Source: Callipepla californica brunnescens
Taxonomy: Eukaryota; Chordata; Aves; Galliformes; Odontophoridae
Assembly (NCBI GenBank): GCA_023055505.1
Contig: JALIRH010000007.1
Coordinates: 14,862,273-14,926,272, forward strand
Reading direction: 5' to 3'
DNA: 64,000 nt
Position numbers and translations under genes: made by a program. Shown piece by piece: positions 61,901-64,000 of this stretch (positions are counted from its first letter, which is position 1; each line of letters begins with the position of its first letter). The notes beneath the pieces were generated by a model. That model was not told the DNA's origin, did no database searches, and worked only from the letters and a program-made list of their open reading frames with translations.

Positions 61901-62949
61901 AATTATCTGTATTATATATTTCATACATGGCCCAGGACAATTCTTCACTAAGTGCGGCCTAGGCTAGCCAAAAGGTTGGACACACATATACCCATGTATC
62001 TGAACTATTTACCTAAAGTTCTCCTTAGTGGTCTGATAGGACAGTTCCTCACATTTGGCAGTAATGGATATCCAGATCTGTATCACCCATATAGTTTCAA
62101 ATTCGGAAAAGGTAAATGCTTTGATCCGTCCTGGCAGATATAAAAGCCTGGATGCTGTATATTTTCACGCTGCGTGTTTCCAGTGCAACAGGCTAATGAA
62201 TTAGTCCACCTAAATAAAAAAGGGCTGTAAATTGTCTTGTAAAACTCAAAACCACAATATAGTAAGACAAAAATTACTGAAACCTTCCAAGAATGACAGA
62301 AAATGTTTCAAAGTTATAAATTAAATTACATGGATTTAGTGGAAAGTTTTTGAATCAAATTTATGTTCTCATGCACTTTCTGACACGTTCCCTTGTTTTG
62401 TTTCCTTGAAATTGCCTTCACATTGCCAATTACACACATGCCATTTCCATCCACGACTATCTGTGTTCCTATTTAAGTGTTCTGATCCCTTAATAGGACT
62501 ATGATTACTTCTGGAATGGCATTGCGCCAGCACAGTTGTGGCTACTTAGCATGATCACTAATCTATTTTTAGGCATAATCCTGAGTAAAGGTACATTTCT
62601 TGTGCTCTGAACTCTGTAGATGAACACTGGAAGATTCCTTCATCAGCTTCAGTAGAGGGTAAAACAATCCATGCAGGAGGTAAAGCATGAAAAATTCATT
62701 AATTGAAAGAGTAGCGTTTCTATAATGGTTATTTTTTCATTATGCAGTCTTTATTCTGATTAAGTGTTGTGGGTGTCTGACGGTGAGGCCAAACAGAAAT
62801 GATTACAACAAAATTTAAATTACCTAGAGGTGGAAAGCAAAACAAGAGGGCAACAGTACTGAATGCCTGCGTTTAATCATTATGCTCTGGTATTAGGACT
62901 GACTGCTCTCTTCAGAGATTGTATTGTGTCATGGGACATGACACAATGA
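58906..62949. other. Intergenic, AT-rich
   Basis: No supported gene, RNA or recognised repeat in about 4 kb. There are short homopolymers only. Confidence 0.55.
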
Positions 62950-63252
62950 AAAGATCACTAGGACCAGATAGTATTCTCCTAAGAGCTCTAAACTAACCGA
63001 AGGGTGAAATAGCATAATTGCTAGCTGCATTGTGAAGCTTTGAGAATTGCCTCAGCATCAGAGGCCTGCATGGTGGTAGGATGGGCCATTTTAACAAGGA
63101 GACCCAGGGGTGATAAGAGGAACTACAGGCACAGCACTGCCCACTGATCCATGGAAGGGATTTTCCCTTTGTGGTCCTATGTGGAACCAGGAGTTGGACA
63201 CGATGACCTTTGTGGGTCCCTTCCAACTCACAATTCCATGGTTCTATGAGAT
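62950..63252 (+). mobile_element. Old CR1 LINE fragment
   Basis: The 3' end is clear: 'ggaaccaggagttggacac', 'gatgacctttgtgggtccct', 'tccaactcacaattccatgg' and 'ttctatgag' (63,150-63,252). The upstream part translates to SLGPDSILLRAL, reminiscent of the CR1 reverse-transcriptase box LGPDGIHPRVL, so the copy probably starts near 62,950, with decay between. Confidence 0.6.
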
Positions 63253-63975
63253 GAGCACATCTGATGTCTTTGTACAGCAAATCATTAGTAATCATTGCAA
63301 GGAAAAGAACGAGCAGACACATGGGGAAATATATTGGGCAACAGTCCACAACACTTCTGCAAAGGGAAGATACATTTCACAAGCACACTGCCTTTATAAT
63401 AAGTGGTTAAGGTGTGTACAAAGCTGGATTCCTTTTAAATTATAAAAAAATAAACAGAACAACAAAAAACCCAAAGGGAGGTCACACAGGATAAGAAGAT
63501 CCTCATTTGTATGAATTAGCAATTAAAAGACACAAAAGCAAAAGCAAGAGTCCCACTGCAAGGAAATCACCATTGCAATCCCATGGGACTTTGTGCCAAG
63601 ATCTGTGCTGCTCAGAAAAGTTCTGAATGACCTGAAAAAAGGTGATGAATAATGGGAGGACAAAGGCTGCTGATTCCACTGTGTTTATCACAGTAATTAC
63701 AATTGAAAGCTGATTGTGCAGAGCTGCAGAAGCACACCTTGATCATGAACAACTTGTGACAAGATGGCAGATGGAATTCCACATAAGGGATAACAAAGCT
63801 GTGCACACACAGCTACATAGGTTAATTAAGAACATTAGGAAATCAAACAGCATTTCTATGAAAATGCAAGCTCCGTTAGGGGTCAAGAAAGCAATCAAAT
63901 CATTTGAAAAGGACTGCAGGACAAATCAAAGAACAGTTCAAAAATGTATGGTGAATCTGTGTTTTTAATAACACG
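63253..63975. other. Intergenic
   Basis: AT-rich; nothing supported. The + frame 63714-63968 is Lys-rich, without a known family. Confidence 0.5.
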
Positions 63976-64000
63976 CACCAACTACTAGATCAGGCTGCCC
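63976..64000 (-). mobile_element. Possible start of a CR1 fragment cut by the window edge
   Basis: 'actagatcaggctgccc' matches an internal block of an inverted CR1 (followed in CR1 by a 'cagggccccatccaacctgg' block). Too short to be sure. Confidence 0.35.

Noticed and set aside
1760..64000. Exons of ERICH1 or DLGAP2, the expected upstream neighbours of TDRP in mammals
   Set aside because: I looked by eye for conserved segments and for a second CpG island and found neither. A tblastn search would be decisive.
1..64000. Bacterial-type systems: operons, CRISPR arrays, phage or plasmid modules
   Set aside because: CpG depletion, LINE content, spliced exons and AT-rich gene deserts show that this is vertebrate nuclear DNA; no direct-repeat/spacer array or Shine-Dalgarno-led gene cluster is present.

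Overview
This is vertebrate nuclear DNA, almost certainly from a bird and most likely a galliform (chicken or close kin). The evidence is about twenty CR1 LINE fragments with the typical avian 3' tail (ATTCTATG-like octamers), a Galluhop-like mariner remnant, an AT-rich background, one GC-rich CpG island, and a first coding exon that matches TDRP (testis development-related protein; human locus 8p23.3, which I expect on chicken chromosome 3). It is not a bacterial or phage window: there are no operons, no dense ORFs, no CRISPR array, and no rRNA or tRNA that I could see.

Layout. 1-1102 is the start of TDRP intron 1 (gene on the - strand, the rest lies left of the window). 840-1760 is the CpG-island promoter with TDRP exon 1 (1103-1216) and two further possible alternative first exons. 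From about 2 kb to 50 kb the sequence is mostly AT-rich, gene-poor DNA sprinkled with CR1 copies, one likely solo ERV LTR (about 31.3-31.84 kb), an ATTCC microsatellite grown on a CR1 tail (20.8 kb), a deleted mariner (24.9-25.3 kb) and GC-richer unique patches (13.1-13.5, 23.4-23.7 and 42.4-44.7 kb).

The most interesting find is at 50.2-52.8 kb on the - strand. Three short exon-like blocks with good splice sites join in one reading frame to give a single-membrane-span protein of about 84 residues, followed by an AATAAA signal. No open frame of ordinary length marks it. Its C-terminal half weakly resembles the COX7A family of cytochrome c oxidase subunits. The splice structure is seen directly; the family link is only a hypothesis. 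Further - strand candidates are a terminal exon at 55,520-55,680 and an ambiguous one at 3,953-4,051.

In mammals ERICH1 and DLGAP2 lie upstream of TDRP; I looked for their exons by eye and did not find them. The 57.8-58.9 kb CR1 keeps broken pieces of the LINE ORF2 protein and is the best-preserved mobile-element coding sequence here. Repeat boundaries are by eye and good to roughly 10-30 bp.
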